This document shows positions 30,338 through 38,889 of a DNA stretch of 41,317 bases, piece after piece. Every line of letters starts with the position of its first letter. Within the stretch, counting starts at the first letter, position 1. The notes beneath the pieces were generated by a model. The model ran no database searches, was not told the DNA's origin, and was given only the letters and a program-made list of their open reading frames with translations. The DNA is taken from assembly GCA_025869365.1 (NCBI GenBank), contig JAOZVV010000115.1, forward strand, positions 1 through 41,317. The letters are read 5' to 3'. Made by a program: the position numbers and the translations under genes. This DNA is from Pseudonocardia sp. (GTDB lineage: Bacteria > Actinomycetota > Actinomycetes > Mycobacteriales > Pseudonocardiaceae).

Positions 30338-32790
30338 CCACCACCGACCGGCCCGCCGCCCCGCCCGTCCGCACCCACAAGCAGGACCGCACCTGGGTCG
30401 GCAAGTCGATCCGCCGGGTCGAGGACCCCAAGTTCCTGCGCGGACGCGGGGGCTACATCGGCGACATGACCGTCACCGGCATGCTGTACGCGGCCGTGCT
30501 GCGCAGCCCGCACGCCCATGCCCGGATCACCGGCATCGACATCGCGGAGGCGCTCGCCTCGCCCGGCGTGCACGACGTGATCACCGGGGCCCGGGCCGCC
30601 GAGCTGTGCGATCCGCTGCCGGACTTCGGCCCGGACCCGACCAAGCACACCTGGCGCTGCCTGGCCGTGGACAAGGTGCGCTACGTCGGCGAGGGCGTCG
30701 CGGTGGTCGTGGCCGAGAGCCGCTACCTCGCCGAGGACGCCCTCGCGCTGATCGACGTGGAGTACGAGCCGCTGCCCGCCCTCGTCGATCCCGAGCGCGC
30801 GCTGGCGGACTCCGCGACGCTCGTCCACGACGCTCTCGGCTCCAACTGCGCCTACGAGCGCACGTTCGACTTCGGCGACGTCGAGAAGGACTTCGCCGAG
30901 GCCGACGTGATCGTCACCGACCGGCTGCGCTGGCGTCGTTCGGGCGGCCAGCCGCTGGAGACCGTCGGCGCCGTCGCGGACTTCGACCACGCGACCGGCC
31001 GGCTCACCGTGCACACCAACTCGCTGAGCTTCACCAGCTACCTGTTCATGGTGGCGGGCACGATGAAGATCGCGGCCAACAAGCTGGACGTGCGGCCGGT
31101 GCCCGCGGGCGGCAGCTTCGGCTCGAAGCTGTTCGCCACGAAGCCCGCCGTGATCGCGGGCATGTGCTCGCGCGAGGTGGGCCGCCCCGTGCAGTACCTC
31201 GAGGACCGCGTCGACAACATCTCCAACTGCGACCACCACGGCTCCGACCGCGTCTACGACGTGCGCCTCGCCCTGATGCGCGACGGCACGCTGCGCGGGA
31301 TCGACATCGACACGATCGAGGACTACGGCGCCTACATCCAGTTCGGCGTCGGCCATCACGGGAACGCGCTCGCCCAGGTCGTCGGCCCCTACGCGATGAC
31401 GAGCGTGCGGTACCGCGTCCGCGCCGCGCTGACCAACAAGAACCAGCAGGGCGCCTACCGGGGCTTCGGCTCCGAGGTGAACAACTGGATGCTCGAACAG
31501 ATCGTGGACAAGGCCGCCCGCGAGCTCGGTGTCGACCCGGTGGACATCCGCCGGCGCAACTTCATCCGCGAGTTCCCGCACTTCATCCCCACCGGCAACG
31601 TCTACGACTCGGGCGACTACGACGGGGTGCTGGACAAGGCCCTCGAGCTGTCGAACTACAAGCACTGGCGCGCGGAGCAGGCCAAGGCCCGCGAGGAGGG
31701 GCGCTGCATCGGCATCGGGCTGATCACCGCCCAGGAACGCTCGGTGTTCTCCGCGACGGAGTTCTGGTTCTGGTTCGACGAGCCCGCCGCCCCCGTGACG
31801 TCGATGCCGGAGAGCGTGACGCTCAAGGTCGACGCCACCGGCGCCATCACCGCCACGCTGTACTCCTGTGCGTTCTGGGGGAACTCGCCCGAGACCATGG
31901 TGGCCCAGCTGGTCGCGGAGGAGTTCGACTGCGACCCGCACGACGTCTCGATCGTCTACCAGGGCAGCGGGAACGGCCTGCCCGCCACGGGGCCGGGCGG
32001 GTCCCGCACCACCGTGATGCTCGCCGGCGCCGTCGAGGGGGCGACGGCGAAGATCAAGGCCAAGGCGCTGCGGGCCGCCGCGCACCTGCTCGAGGCCGAC
32101 CCCGACGACCTGGAGTGGGCCGACGGCGGCTTCCAGGTCAAGGGCGTCCCCGAGCAACGCAAGACGCTCGCCGAGATCGCCGTGATGCTGCACCTGTTCA
32201 AGCACAGCTTCCCGGACGACATGGAGTCCGGGCTCGAGGACTCCACGGTCTTCGATCACCCGTACACCACGATGCCGTCGGCGGACCGCAAGGATCTCGG
32301 CGTCTTCTACCCGTTCATGGGCCATGCCTGTCACGTGCCCGTGGTCGAGGTCGACGTCGAGACCGGTGCGGTCTCGTTCCTCGCCTACGCGGCCGTGCAC
32401 GACTGCGGCACGCTGGTCAACCCGCGGTCGCTGGCCGGGCACATCGTCGGCGGGACGGCACAGGGCATCGGCACGGCGCTGTTCGAGGAGTTCGTCTACG
32501 ACGAGGAGGACGGCCAGCTGCTGACCTCCAGCTACCTCGACTACCTCATCCCGACGGCGATGGAGGTGCCGGAGCTCGCGATCGGCCATCACGAGACGCC
32601 GTCGCCGTACACGCTGCACGGCATCAAGGGCGGCGGCGAGGGGGGCCGGATGATGGCGCCCGCGGCGATCAACGTGGCCGTCAACGACGCGCTGGCGCAC
32701 CTGGGCGTCCGGGTGACCGAGCTGCCCATCACCCCGGACCGCCTGCGCGCGGCGATCAGGGCCGCCGGGGCCGCCCGGGAGGCGAGGTGA
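30334..32790 (+). CDS. Xanthine dehydrogenase-family molybdopterin-binding subunit (CoxL-like, non-CO type)
   Basis: The 818-residue catalytic subunit binds the molybdopterin-cytosine-dinucleotide-type cofactor. RTWVGKSIRRVEDPKFLRGR (about 18-37) starts the Ald_Xan_dh domain, and VRYVGEGVAVVVAESRYLAE marks the first lobe. The active-site loop reads QGAYRGFGSE, unlike AYxCSFR of true aerobic CO dehydrogenase, so this is not a form-I CODH. GIKGGGEGGRMMAPAA (about 766-780) includes the catalytic Glu. Members hydroxylate purines, aldehydes or N-heteroaromatic rings at an electron-poor carbon. It is followed by an SDR and a cyclase-family hydrolase in overlapping frames. The substrate cannot be read from the sequence. 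Confidence 0.9.
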   Translation: MTTTDRPAAPPVRTHKQDRTWVGKSIRRVEDPKFLRGRGGYIGDMTVTGMLYAAVLRSPHAHARITGIDIAEALASPGVHDVITGARAAELCDPLPDFGPDPTKHTWRCLAVDKVRYVGEGVAVVVAESRYLAEDALALIDVEYEPLPALVDPERALADSATLVHDALGSNCAYERTFDFGDVEKDFAEADVIVTDRLRWRRSGGQPLETVGAVADFDHATGRLTVHTNSLSFTSYLFMVAGTMKIAANKLDVRPVPAGGSFGSKLFATKPAVIAGMCSREVGRPVQYLEDRVDNISNCDHHGSDRVYDVRLALMRDGTLRGIDIDTIEDYGAYIQFGVGHHGNALAQVVGPYAMTSVRYRVRAALTNKNQQGAYRGFGSEVNNWMLEQIVDKAARELGVDPVDIRRRNFIREFPHFIPTGNVYDSGDYDGVLDKALELSNYKHWRAEQAKAREEGRCIGIGLITAQERSVFSATEFWFWFDEPAAPVTSMPESVTLKVDATGAITATLYSCAFWGNSPETMVAQLVAEEFDCDPHDVSIVYQGSGNGLPATGPGGSRTTVMLAGAVEGATAKIKAKALRAAAHLLEADPDDLEWADGGFQVKGVPEQRKTLAEIAVMLHLFKHSFPDDMESGLEDSTVFDHPYTTMPSADRKDLGVFYPFMGHACHVPVVEVDVETGAVSFLAYAAVHDCGTLVNPRSLAGHIVGGTAQGIGTALFEEFVYDEEDGQLLTSSYLDYLIPTAMEVPELAIGHHETPSPYTLHGIKGGGEGGRMMAPAAINVAVNDALAHLGVRVTELPITPDRLRAAIRAAGAAREAR

Positions 32791-33557
32791 CGGCTCGCGT
32801 CGCCGTCGTCACGGGGGCGAACCGCGGGATCGGGCGTGCGATCGCGGTCGGGCTCGCCGGGGCGGGGTTCACCGTCGCGGCGACCGCCCGGGACCCGGCG
32901 ACGCTGAAGGAGACCGTGGACGACGTGGCGGCCGTCGGCGGCTCCGCGACCGCGCTGGCCTGCGACGTCCGGGACGAGCACTCGGTGGCGGAGATGGCGG
33001 CCGCGGCCGCCGCGCTCGGGCCCGTGCACACCGTCGTCGCGAACGCCGGGGTGGCCGGTCCCACCGCACCCCTGCACGAGATCACCCTCGCCGACTGGCG
33101 GGACTGCGTCGCCACCGACCTCGACGGCGTGTTCCTCACCTTCCGCGCGTTCGTGCCGGCGCTGATCACGGCCGGCGGGGGCAGCCTGATCGCGATCTCC
33201 TCGATGACGGGCAAGCGCCCGCTGCACGGCCGCACCCCGTACGCCGCCGCGAAGATGGGCGTCCTCGGGCTGGTCCGGACGCTCGCCCTGGAGCTGGGGC
33301 CGCACGGGATCCGCGTCAACGCCGTCTGCCCGGGCGCGGTGGCCGGTCCCCGCATCGACGACGTGATCGCGCGCCAGGCCGCCGCGCGGGGCATCAGCGA
33401 GGCCGAGGCGCTCACCGCCTTCACCGACGCGTCGCCCCTCGGGCGGCTCGTCGAGGCGGACGAGGTGGCCGCCGCGTGCACCTACCTCGCCTCCGACGCG
33501 GCCGCCTCGATCACCGGCGAGGACATGAACGTCACCGCAGGCATCGTGATGTATTAG
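32787..33557 (+). CDS. Short-chain dehydrogenase/reductase (classical SDR)
   Basis: The 256-residue classical SDR has the cofactor motif AVVTGANRGIGRAIAVGLAG (about 6-25), NAGVAG (about 91-96), a catalytic Ser in LIAISSMTGK and the Tyr-x3-Lys in TPYAAAKMGVLGL (about 152-156). GIRVNAVCPGAVAGPRIDD follows. The GTG start overlaps the molybdenum subunit's stop (GTGA), and eight bases separate its stop from the cyclase gene, so it is in the same operon. It probably oxidises or reduces a hydroxyl or keto intermediate of the pathway. Confidence 0.9.
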   Translation: MTARVAVVTGANRGIGRAIAVGLAGAGFTVAATARDPATLKETVDDVAAVGGSATALACDVRDEHSVAEMAAAAAALGPVHTVVANAGVAGPTAPLHEITLADWRDCVATDLDGVFLTFRAFVPALITAGGGSLIAISSMTGKRPLHGRTPYAAAKMGVLGLVRTLALELGPHGIRVNAVCPGAVAGPRIDDVIARQAAARGISEAEALTAFTDASPLGRLVEADEVAAACTYLASDAAASITGEDMNVTAGIVMY

Positions 33558-33565
33558 GAGCCGAC

Positions 33566-34252
33566 ATGCAGCTGATCGATCTCTCGCAGGACATCTACGA
33601 GGGCATGAAGGTCTACCCGGGCCACCTCAAGACCGTGCAGTTCGACCACGCCACGCACGAGGAGACCGCGCCCCGCTTCGACGGCGGGTTCTCCTTCCAG
33701 ACCACCGGCTTCATGTTGAACGACAACGGGCCCACCCACGTCGACTCCTTCTCCCACCTCGACCCGGACCCCTCCGCCGAGACGATCGAGAAGATGTCGC
33801 TGGACCTCTTCTACGGCACCGCCGTCTGCCTCGACGTCACCGGGTTCACGCCGCAGACCGACATCACGGCCGAGGACCTCGACCGCGTGCTGGCCGATGC
33901 GCCCGTGGACGTGGAGCGGGGGGACATCGTGCTGTTCCACACCGCCACCTGGAACAGGTACAGCGGCGACAAGCGGTACCTGAGCGAGTTCCCCGGGCTC
34001 GGCGAGTCCGCGAGCGAGTGGATCGTGGCGCGCGGGATCAAGACCTTCGGGGTGGACAGCCCGACCCCGGACAACCCGGCGAGCACGAGCTACCCCTGCC
34101 ACATGATGTGCCGCCGCGAGCACATCACGCACTACGAGAACCTGGCCAACCTGGACAAGGTGGTGAACACCCGGTTCACCTTCGTCGGGTTCCCACTCAA
34201 GCTGCAGGGCGCGCACGGCGGGCCGACCCGGGCCGTGGCGCTCGTGGGCTGA
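33566..34252 (+). CDS. Cyclase-family metal hydrolase (kynurenine formamidase-like)
   Basis: The 228-residue protein starts MQLIDLSQDIYEGMKVYPGH and carries the metal motif NGPTHVDSFSHLDP (HxDxxxH pattern, about residues 56-69), followed by VLFHTATWNRYSGD and KTFGVDSPTPDNP. The family includes bacterial kynurenine formamidase (KynB) and isatin hydrolase, which open amide or lactam bonds. In this operon an amide ring-opening step after ring hydroxylation would fit (inference). ATG 33566 has GGAG before it. It is the last intact gene of the operon; debris follows for about 580 bases. Confidence 0.88.
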   Translation: MQLIDLSQDIYEGMKVYPGHLKTVQFDHATHEETAPRFDGGFSFQTTGFMLNDNGPTHVDSFSHLDPDPSAETIEKMSLDLFYGTAVCLDVTGFTPQTDITAEDLDRVLADAPVDVERGDIVLFHTATWNRYSGDKRYLSEFPGLGESASEWIVARGIKTFGVDSPTPDNPASTSYPCHMMCRREHITHYENLANLDKVVNTRFTFVGFPLKLQGAHGGPTRAVALVG

Positions 34253-34305
34253 CCGCGCGCCGGACACGGGCGGCGGGTCGGCCGGCCACGCCGGGTACCG
34301 CGGCG

Positions 34306-34498
34306 TCAGCGGCTCCCGACCAGTCCCGCGGTGACGAGTGAGGCGAGCTCGGCATAGGCCTGGTTGTCCGACAGGCCGGTCGCCGCGGCCACCTCGCGCT
34401 GCTCGGCCGGGGCGCCCTCGACGCGGACGCGCTGGAGTCCGCGGCGTCCCGCCGATCCGCGTGCCGCCCCCGACGGCGATCGCGACCAGGTCGGACAT
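34306..34498 (-). pseudogene. Remnant of a small HTH-containing protein (frame broken)
   Basis: On the minus strand a short opening MSDLVAIAVGGGTRIGG (ATG at 34498) and a C-terminal segment AEQREVAAATGLSDNQAYAE followed by LASLVTAGLVGSR and stop are in different frames. The second looks like a winged or helix-turn-helix segment. A single-base change would join them. Neither part alone forms a domain, so I treat this as gene debris. It occupies part of the 582-base stretch (34253-34834) between the cyclase gene and the FAD monooxygenase. Confidence 0.35.
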
Positions 34499-34538
34499 CG
34501 CGGACGCGGTCCGCCGTCACGTAACCGAGCCGGACGGG

Positions 34539-34749
34539 AACGGCCATCGCCCCCGGGATCGTCGCCACCCCGATGCTGGCGGGCCTGCCGCAGGACGTCC
34601 AGGCCAGCCTCGCGACCTCGGTGACCTTCCCGCAACGCCTCGCCGACCCGACCGAGTACGCCCGCCTCGTCTCGATGATCGCCGAGCACGACTACCTCAA
34701 CGGCGAGACGATCCGGATGGACGGCGCCATCCGGATGGCCGCCCGCTGA
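34539..34749 (+). pseudogene. C-terminal fragment of an SDR (3-hydroxyacyl-CoA dehydrogenase type 2-like)
   Basis: The plus strand reads [20 protein letters not shown], then [20 protein letters not shown] and a stop. This is the last third of an SDR of the HSD10 type, beginning right after the family's RVN motif. The same frame has a stop codon 24 bases upstream of the fragment and no Rossmann part, so the N-terminal two thirds are gone. The junction with the minus-strand HTH remnant lies at about 34500-34540. This is a relic of a gene once between the cyclase and the FAD monooxygenase. Confidence 0.65.
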
Positions 34750-34834
34750 CGGCGGAGACTCGGGGTAACGACGCGGACGACCCACCCGAACCCCTGACAG
34801 GAACGCGTTGTCGCAGGGGATGCGGGAGGCGGGC

Positions 34835-36469
34835 ATGACTGTCCACGAGGTGCTCGTCGTGGGGGCCGGCCCCGTCGGACTCACCGCGGCCATCGAGCTG
34901 CGGCGCCGGGGCGTGGGCTGCCGGGTGGTCGACCGGCTCGCCGCGCCGGTGCCCTACGCGAAGGCGGTCGGGATCCAGCCCCGCACGCTGGAACTGTGGG
35001 AGGCGGCCGGGGTGCTGCCCCGTGCGCTCGACGCCGGGACCCCGATGCACGGCCAGCTCGTCTTCGTCGACGGCCGGCAGGTGGCGCGCCTGGAGATGGC
35101 CCTGCCGCCCGAGCTGCCCTACGGCTTCCTCGCACTGCCCCAGTACGAGACCGAACGGCTGCTCGAGGAGCGGTTCGCCGAGCTCGGCGGGCGGATCGAC
35201 CGCGAGGTCGAGCTCGTGTCCTTCGCCCAGGACGCGGACGGCGTCTCGGCCGTCCTGCGCGGCCCGACGGGAGACTCGGAGGTGCGCGCCGGCTACCTCG
35301 TCGGCTGCGACGGCGCCCACAGCGTGGTCCGCAAGGGCCTCGGGCTGAGCTTCGAGGGCGACGCCTTCCCGGAGCAGTACATGCTCGGTGACGTGGAGGT
35401 CGACTGGGCCCAGCCCGCGGGCTACGCGATCCGCTCCACGCGCACCGTCGACGGCGTCACCGACGCCCTCGTCGCCATCCCGCTGCCCGGCCGCCGCCGG
35501 TACCGGATGTCGATGCTCGTACCGGAGGAGCTGGCATCGGCGGCGTCCGACGGCGTCGAACACGGCTTCGGCTCCGGTCCCGCCCCGGAACTGCGGCACA
35601 TCCAGGCCGTGCTCGACCGGCTCGCGCCGGAGCCCACCCGGGCCTCCCGCCTACGGTGGTCCTCGGTGTTCCGGATCAGCCACCGGATCGTCGACTCCTA
35701 CGGGCACGGGCGGGTGTTCGTGGCGGGCGACGCCGCGCACATCCACCCCCCGACCGGGGCGCAGGGCATGAACACCGGCATCCAGGACGCGATCGCGCTG
35801 GCCTGGCGGCTCGCACTGGCCGTGCGGGGCGTGGCCGCCGACGGCCTGCTCGACAGCTACGACGCGGAACGCAGGCCGGTCGGCGAGGAGGTGGTCGGGC
35901 GAACGGTCCGGCACGCGCGCGCCGGGTTCGAGACCGGTGACCGGACCCGGATGCTCCTGCGCGAGGCCCAGCTGCTGATCGCCTACACGGACAGCCCCCT
36001 GGTCGGCGAGGGCACGGACGCGGACGAGCTCAAGGGCGGCCCCCGCCCCGGTGAGCGCGCCCCGGACTGCCGCGGCCTGCGCCGCGCCGCGGTGGCGTTC
36101 CCGCAGCGGCTGTTCGAGATCCTCGACGGGCGCCGGCACACGCTGCTGCTCTACGCCGACGACGTGGACCAGCTACCCGGGCTCGCGGCCGCGGCGGCCG
36201 GGGCGCACGAACGCGCGCGCGGCCAGCTCGCCGTCACCCTCGTCCTCGCCGGCGACGCGGTCGCCGACCACACCGCCGACGGGTTGATCGACGACGTCGC
36301 GGTGCCCGTCGTCACCGATGCGAGCAGCGGGTTCCGCAGCGCGTACGGCGCCGTCGGCGGCTGCTGCTACCTCCTGCGGCCGGACGGGCAGGTCGGCTTC
36401 CGGGCGGGCCGCGCGGACGCCGGCGAGCTGGTCCGCCACCTCGACGCGATCGTGGCCCCGGCACCCTGA
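34835..36469 (+). CDS. FAD-dependent aromatic-ring monooxygenase (PheA/TfdB/MhpA family)
   Basis: The 544-residue class A flavin monooxygenase has VLVVGAGPVGLTAAIELRRR (GxGxxG, about 6-25) and the DG motif YLVGCDGAHSVVRKGLGL (about 148-165). VFVAGDAAHIHPPTGAQGMN, followed by TGIQDAIALAWRLAL (GD motif, about 293-327), completes the FAD site. A thioredoxin-like C-terminal domain (about 400-544) matches the phenol-hydroxylase branch. It adds one oxygen to a phenolic or heteroaromatic ring using NAD(P)H. ATG 34835 has GGAGG at seven bases; two earlier starts are possible (TTG 34808, ATG 34820). It is separated from the cyclase gene by debris but faces the same way, so a shared pathway is likely. 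Confidence 0.9.
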   Translation: MTVHEVLVVGAGPVGLTAAIELRRRGVGCRVVDRLAAPVPYAKAVGIQPRTLELWEAAGVLPRALDAGTPMHGQLVFVDGRQVARLEMALPPELPYGFLALPQYETERLLEERFAELGGRIDREVELVSFAQDADGVSAVLRGPTGDSEVRAGYLVGCDGAHSVVRKGLGLSFEGDAFPEQYMLGDVEVDWAQPAGYAIRSTRTVDGVTDALVAIPLPGRRRYRMSMLVPEELASAASDGVEHGFGSGPAPELRHIQAVLDRLAPEPTRASRLRWSSVFRISHRIVDSYGHGRVFVAGDAAHIHPPTGAQGMNTGIQDAIALAWRLALAVRGVAADGLLDSYDAERRPVGEEVVGRTVRHARAGFETGDRTRMLLREAQLLIAYTDSPLVGEGTDADELKGGPRPGERAPDCRGLRRAAVAFPQRLFEILDGRRHTLLLYADDVDQLPGLAAAAAGAHERARGQLAVTLVLAGDAVADHTADGLIDDVAVPVVTDASSGFRSAYGAVGGCCYLLRPDGQVGFRAGRADAGELVRHLDAIVAPAP

Positions 36470-36482
36470 CCCGGCGGGTGGC

Positions 36483-37106
36483 TCAGCGCCGGCTCTCGTC
36501 GACGCGGCCGAGTCCGTCCAGGAACACCCGTGTCATGCGCCCGTTGAAGTCCGGTCCCTCACCGGGAATCGGCTGGGAGATGAGGGCGACGGTCACGAGG
36601 ACGTCCCGGGCCGTGACATCCACGCGCGCGTGACCCGCGTCCATCGCTCGGACGAGGAGCGTCTGCAGGGCCGGCTCGAGGCGGTCCAGGAGGCGTTGCG
36701 GGAGACCCTCGTAGGCAGGGTCACCGGAGTGGAGCGCCGAGGCGAGCCCGCGCTTGGTGCCGACGAAGTCCAGGAAGCGCTCGATCCACGCCACGAGGGC
36801 GTCCCACGGGCCGAGCGTGCTCCCGAGTTCCTCCGCGGCGTCGACACACTCGTCGATCTCGTGCTGCAGCACGGCGACGATGAGGTCGGATCGGCGAGGG
36901 AAATGCCGGTAGAGCGTCCCGACGCCGACCCCCGCGAGGTCCGTGATCTCCTTCGCGGGCACGTCCACACCCCCACTCGCGAACACCGTCCCGGCGGCCT
37001 CCACCAACGCGACGACATTGCGCTTCGCATCAGAACGCCGGCGCCGTGACGAGTCGTCACCACGCCCCGCCGACGGAGGCGTCGCACTGGTCGACCCGGA
37101 TCCCAT
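36483..37106 (-). CDS. TetR-family transcriptional repressor
   Basis: This 207-residue protein has a basic leader and an N-terminal TetR helix-turn-helix (about 25-75; NVVALVEAAGTVFASGGVDV, PAKEITDLAGVGVGTLYRHF, PRRSDLIVAVL), then a helical ligand-binding domain (WDALVAWIERFLDFVGTKRG). It converges on the FAD monooxygenase and diverges from an aldo/keto reductase gene. The 120-base gap to that gene holds operator-like repeats. The ATG at 37106 follows GGGAGG. The neighbouring reductase is the likely target. Confidence 0.92.
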   Translation of the reverse strand: MGSGSTSATPPSAGRGDDSSRRRRSDAKRNVVALVEAAGTVFASGGVDVPAKEITDLAGVGVGTLYRHFPRRSDLIVAVLQHEIDECVDAAEELGSTLGPWDALVAWIERFLDFVGTKRGLASALHSGDPAYEGLPQRLLDRLEPALQTLLVRAMDAGHARVDVTARDVLVTVALISQPIPGEGPDFNGRMTRVFLDGLGRVDESRR

Positions 37107-37123
37107 GACCCTCCCGTTGATAA

Positions 37124-37157
37124 CCGGAAAGCTCTTCCGTATAGTTCCGGAAAGAGC
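37124..37157. promoter_or_regulatory. Candidate TetR operator between divergent genes
   Basis: CCGGAAAG occurs twice (37124-37131 and 37147-37154, 23 bases apart). Between and around them GCTCTTCCG and CGGAAAGAGC form an imperfect inverted repeat across TATAGTT, a -10-like AT-rich core. The perfect palindrome TTCCGGAA lies at 37145-37152. The pattern is right for autorepression and for control of the aldo/keto reductase. Confidence 0.5.
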
Positions 37158-37226
37158 CTCCGCTTCATTGGAGCCTACGTGGGCGGAGGGGACGGACGCA
37201 CGTCGCACCCCCATCGGGAGACACCC

Positions 37227-38248
37227 ATGCAGTACCGGAACCTCGGCAGGACCGGGATCAAGGTCAGCCCCTACGCGCTCGGCACCCTCATGGTCGCCAC
37301 CCAGGTCGGCAACCCCGATCCCCAGGACTCGATCCGGGTCATCCACAGGGCGCTCGATGCCGGCATCAATCTCGTCGACACCGCGGATGCCTACGGCGAC
37401 TCCGAGGAGGTCGTCGGCCGGGCGCTCAAGGGCCGGCGGGACGCCGTCGTCCTCACGACGAAGGTCGGCCGCCCGACGGGAGACGGCCCGAACCAGCAGG
37501 GCACCTCCCGGCGGTGGATCGCGACGGCGGTCGAGAACTCGCTACGCCGGTTGCAGACCGACCACATCGACGTCTACCAGATCCATCGGCCCGACCGGAC
37601 ACGGACATCGAGGAGACGCTGTCCGCGCTGACGGACCTCGTCCGCAGCGGCAAGGTCCGCGCCATCGGGAGCTCGGCCATGCCGCCGTCGAGCCTCGTGG
37701 AGGCGCACTGGGCGGCCGAGCGGCGCGGCCTCGAGCGTTTCCGGACCGAGCAGCCGCCGTACTCGATCCTGAACCGCGGCATCGAGCGCGAGGCACTCCC
37801 GGTCGCGCAGCGCTACGGGATGGGCGTCCTCGTCTGGGGCCCGCTCGGTCAGGGCATGCTCACCGGCCGGGTGCGTCGCGGGCAGGACACCGATGTGCGT
37901 CGCGCGAAGTTCATGACCGCGTTCACCGACGAGCGGCGCCTCGCGGCGGTGGAGAAGCTGATCCCGCTGGCCCGGGACGCGGGACTGTCGATGACCCACC
38001 TCGCCATGGCGTTCGCGATCTCGCATCCGGCGGTCACCAGCGCGCTGCTCGGTGCCCGCACCATGGCACAGCTCGACGACCTGCTCGCGGGGGTCGACGT
38101 CGCCCTCTCCGACGAGATCCTGGATCGGATCGACGAGATCGTCCCGCCGGGCACCGACATCGGCACCCTCGACCAGGCATTCGTCCCGCCGGCGATCCTG
38201 AGGACGGATCTGCGCCGCCGCCCGGCCGGCGAACGCTCCGCCGCCTGA
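37227..38248 (+). pseudogene. Aldo/keto reductase, frameshifted
   Basis: Two adjacent frames together make one aldo/keto reductase of about 340 residues. The first half (37227 to about 37595) has MQYRNLGRTGIKVSPYALG, the catalytic Asp and Tyr in LVDTADAYGDSEEVVGRAL, the Lys in VVLTTKVGRP and the His in IDVYQIHRPD. The second half continues as DIEETLSALTDLVRSGKVRA through YGMGVLVWGPLGQGML to FVPPAILRTDL. The family sequence after HRPD needs one more base: a C appears to be missing in the CGACCGG run near 37592-37597. Either a true recent frameshift or a base-calling error would explain it. The ribosome site is GGGAG before ATG 37227. Confidence 0.8.
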
Positions 38249-38249
38249 G

Positions 38250-38284
38250 GCCCGCCGAGGCGGGCGGGGCCGGCACGCGGCCGG
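38250..38284. terminator. Hairpins after the aldo/keto reductase gene
   Basis: GCCCGCC-GA-GGCGGGC begins directly after the stop codon, and a second GC-rich stem GCCGGC-N5-GCCGGC follows. Both arms are perfect. This is a reasonable intrinsic terminator for a high-GC genome, without a T-run. Confidence 0.55.
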
Positions 38285-38291
38285 CTCCCGT

Positions 38292-38530
38292 CCACCTCAC
38301 GCTGGGGAGCGGGGTCGAGAACCGGATCCCACCACGGGTGATCCGGTCGGTGTGCACATCCTCGTGGCCCCGGCCGGGACACGTGGTGTACCCGGAGAAG
38401 GTCGACATGCCGAGGTGCTGGGCGACCAGGGAGCCGTCGTCCAGCAGCGTCGCCCGTCACGGTGTCCCGCAGCGAGCACGATGCGACGTGCGATGTGGTT
38501 CAGGACGGCTGTGCGGGCACAGCGGCTTCC
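38292..38530 (-). pseudogene. Decayed gene of unknown family
   Basis: In the 641-base gap (38249-38889) the minus strand keeps two coding-like pieces in neighbouring frames. AVLNHIARRIVLAAGH comes first, then, after a one-base shift at about 38457, ATLLDDGSLVAQHLGMSTFS and GYTTCPGRGHEDVHTDRITR. Codon third positions are strongly G or C, as in real genes, but stops and frame breaks bound both pieces. I do not recognise the family. The remaining 38540-38700 shows only a short palindrome CCCCCAGGGGG near 38646 and a weak AT-richer patch before the LuxR gene. Confidence 0.3.
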
Positions 38531-38708
38531 TCGATGGCTGTCACGGGATCCCCCGGGGAGCTCCGGGGCGGGCACCATCGACCGGCCTCCGGCGTCACTG
38601 CTTGTCGAACCCCATCCTCCCGGCGCCGCGTTCCGCCCACATCACCCCCAGGGGGAACTTTCGTCCTCCCCAGGGATACTCGTCGGCCCTCGGGTCGTCG
38701 CCGAGTCG

Positions 38709-38736
38709 TTCCGTGAGTCGGTGACCGGGGTAGCAT
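38709..38736 (+). promoter_or_regulatory. Possible promoter of the GAF-LuxR regulator
   Basis: TTCCGT and TAGCAT are 16 bases apart and start an AT-richer stretch (38731-38770) about 150 bases before the LuxR start codon. A further short inverted repeat GTGCCGG / CCGGCAC (around 38799-38825) lies in the leader. The match to sigma-70 consensus is poor, so confidence is low. Confidence 0.25.
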
Positions 38737-38889
38737 GATTGTGTTCAGAATGTGACGTCTTCGTTGACCGACATCGAAGGAACCGTCTGACGCCGAGCCG
38801 TGCCGGTGATGCACACCGCCGGCACGGGATCTCGACCTCGCCCTCGGTTCCCTGCTCGACCGGGACGCCGTACTCGACGAGGAGACACG

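Noticed and set aside
30253..32700. An 815-codon minus-strand frame opposite the molybdenum hydroxylase large subunit
   Set aside because: Antisense shadow with repetitive Val/Gly/His-rich composition; the plus-strand enzyme has all family motifs.
30334..32790. Aerobic carbon monoxide dehydrogenase (CoxMSL)
   Set aside because: Subunit order is Cox-like, but the active loop is AYRGFG rather than AYxCSFR and no cox accessory genes are present.
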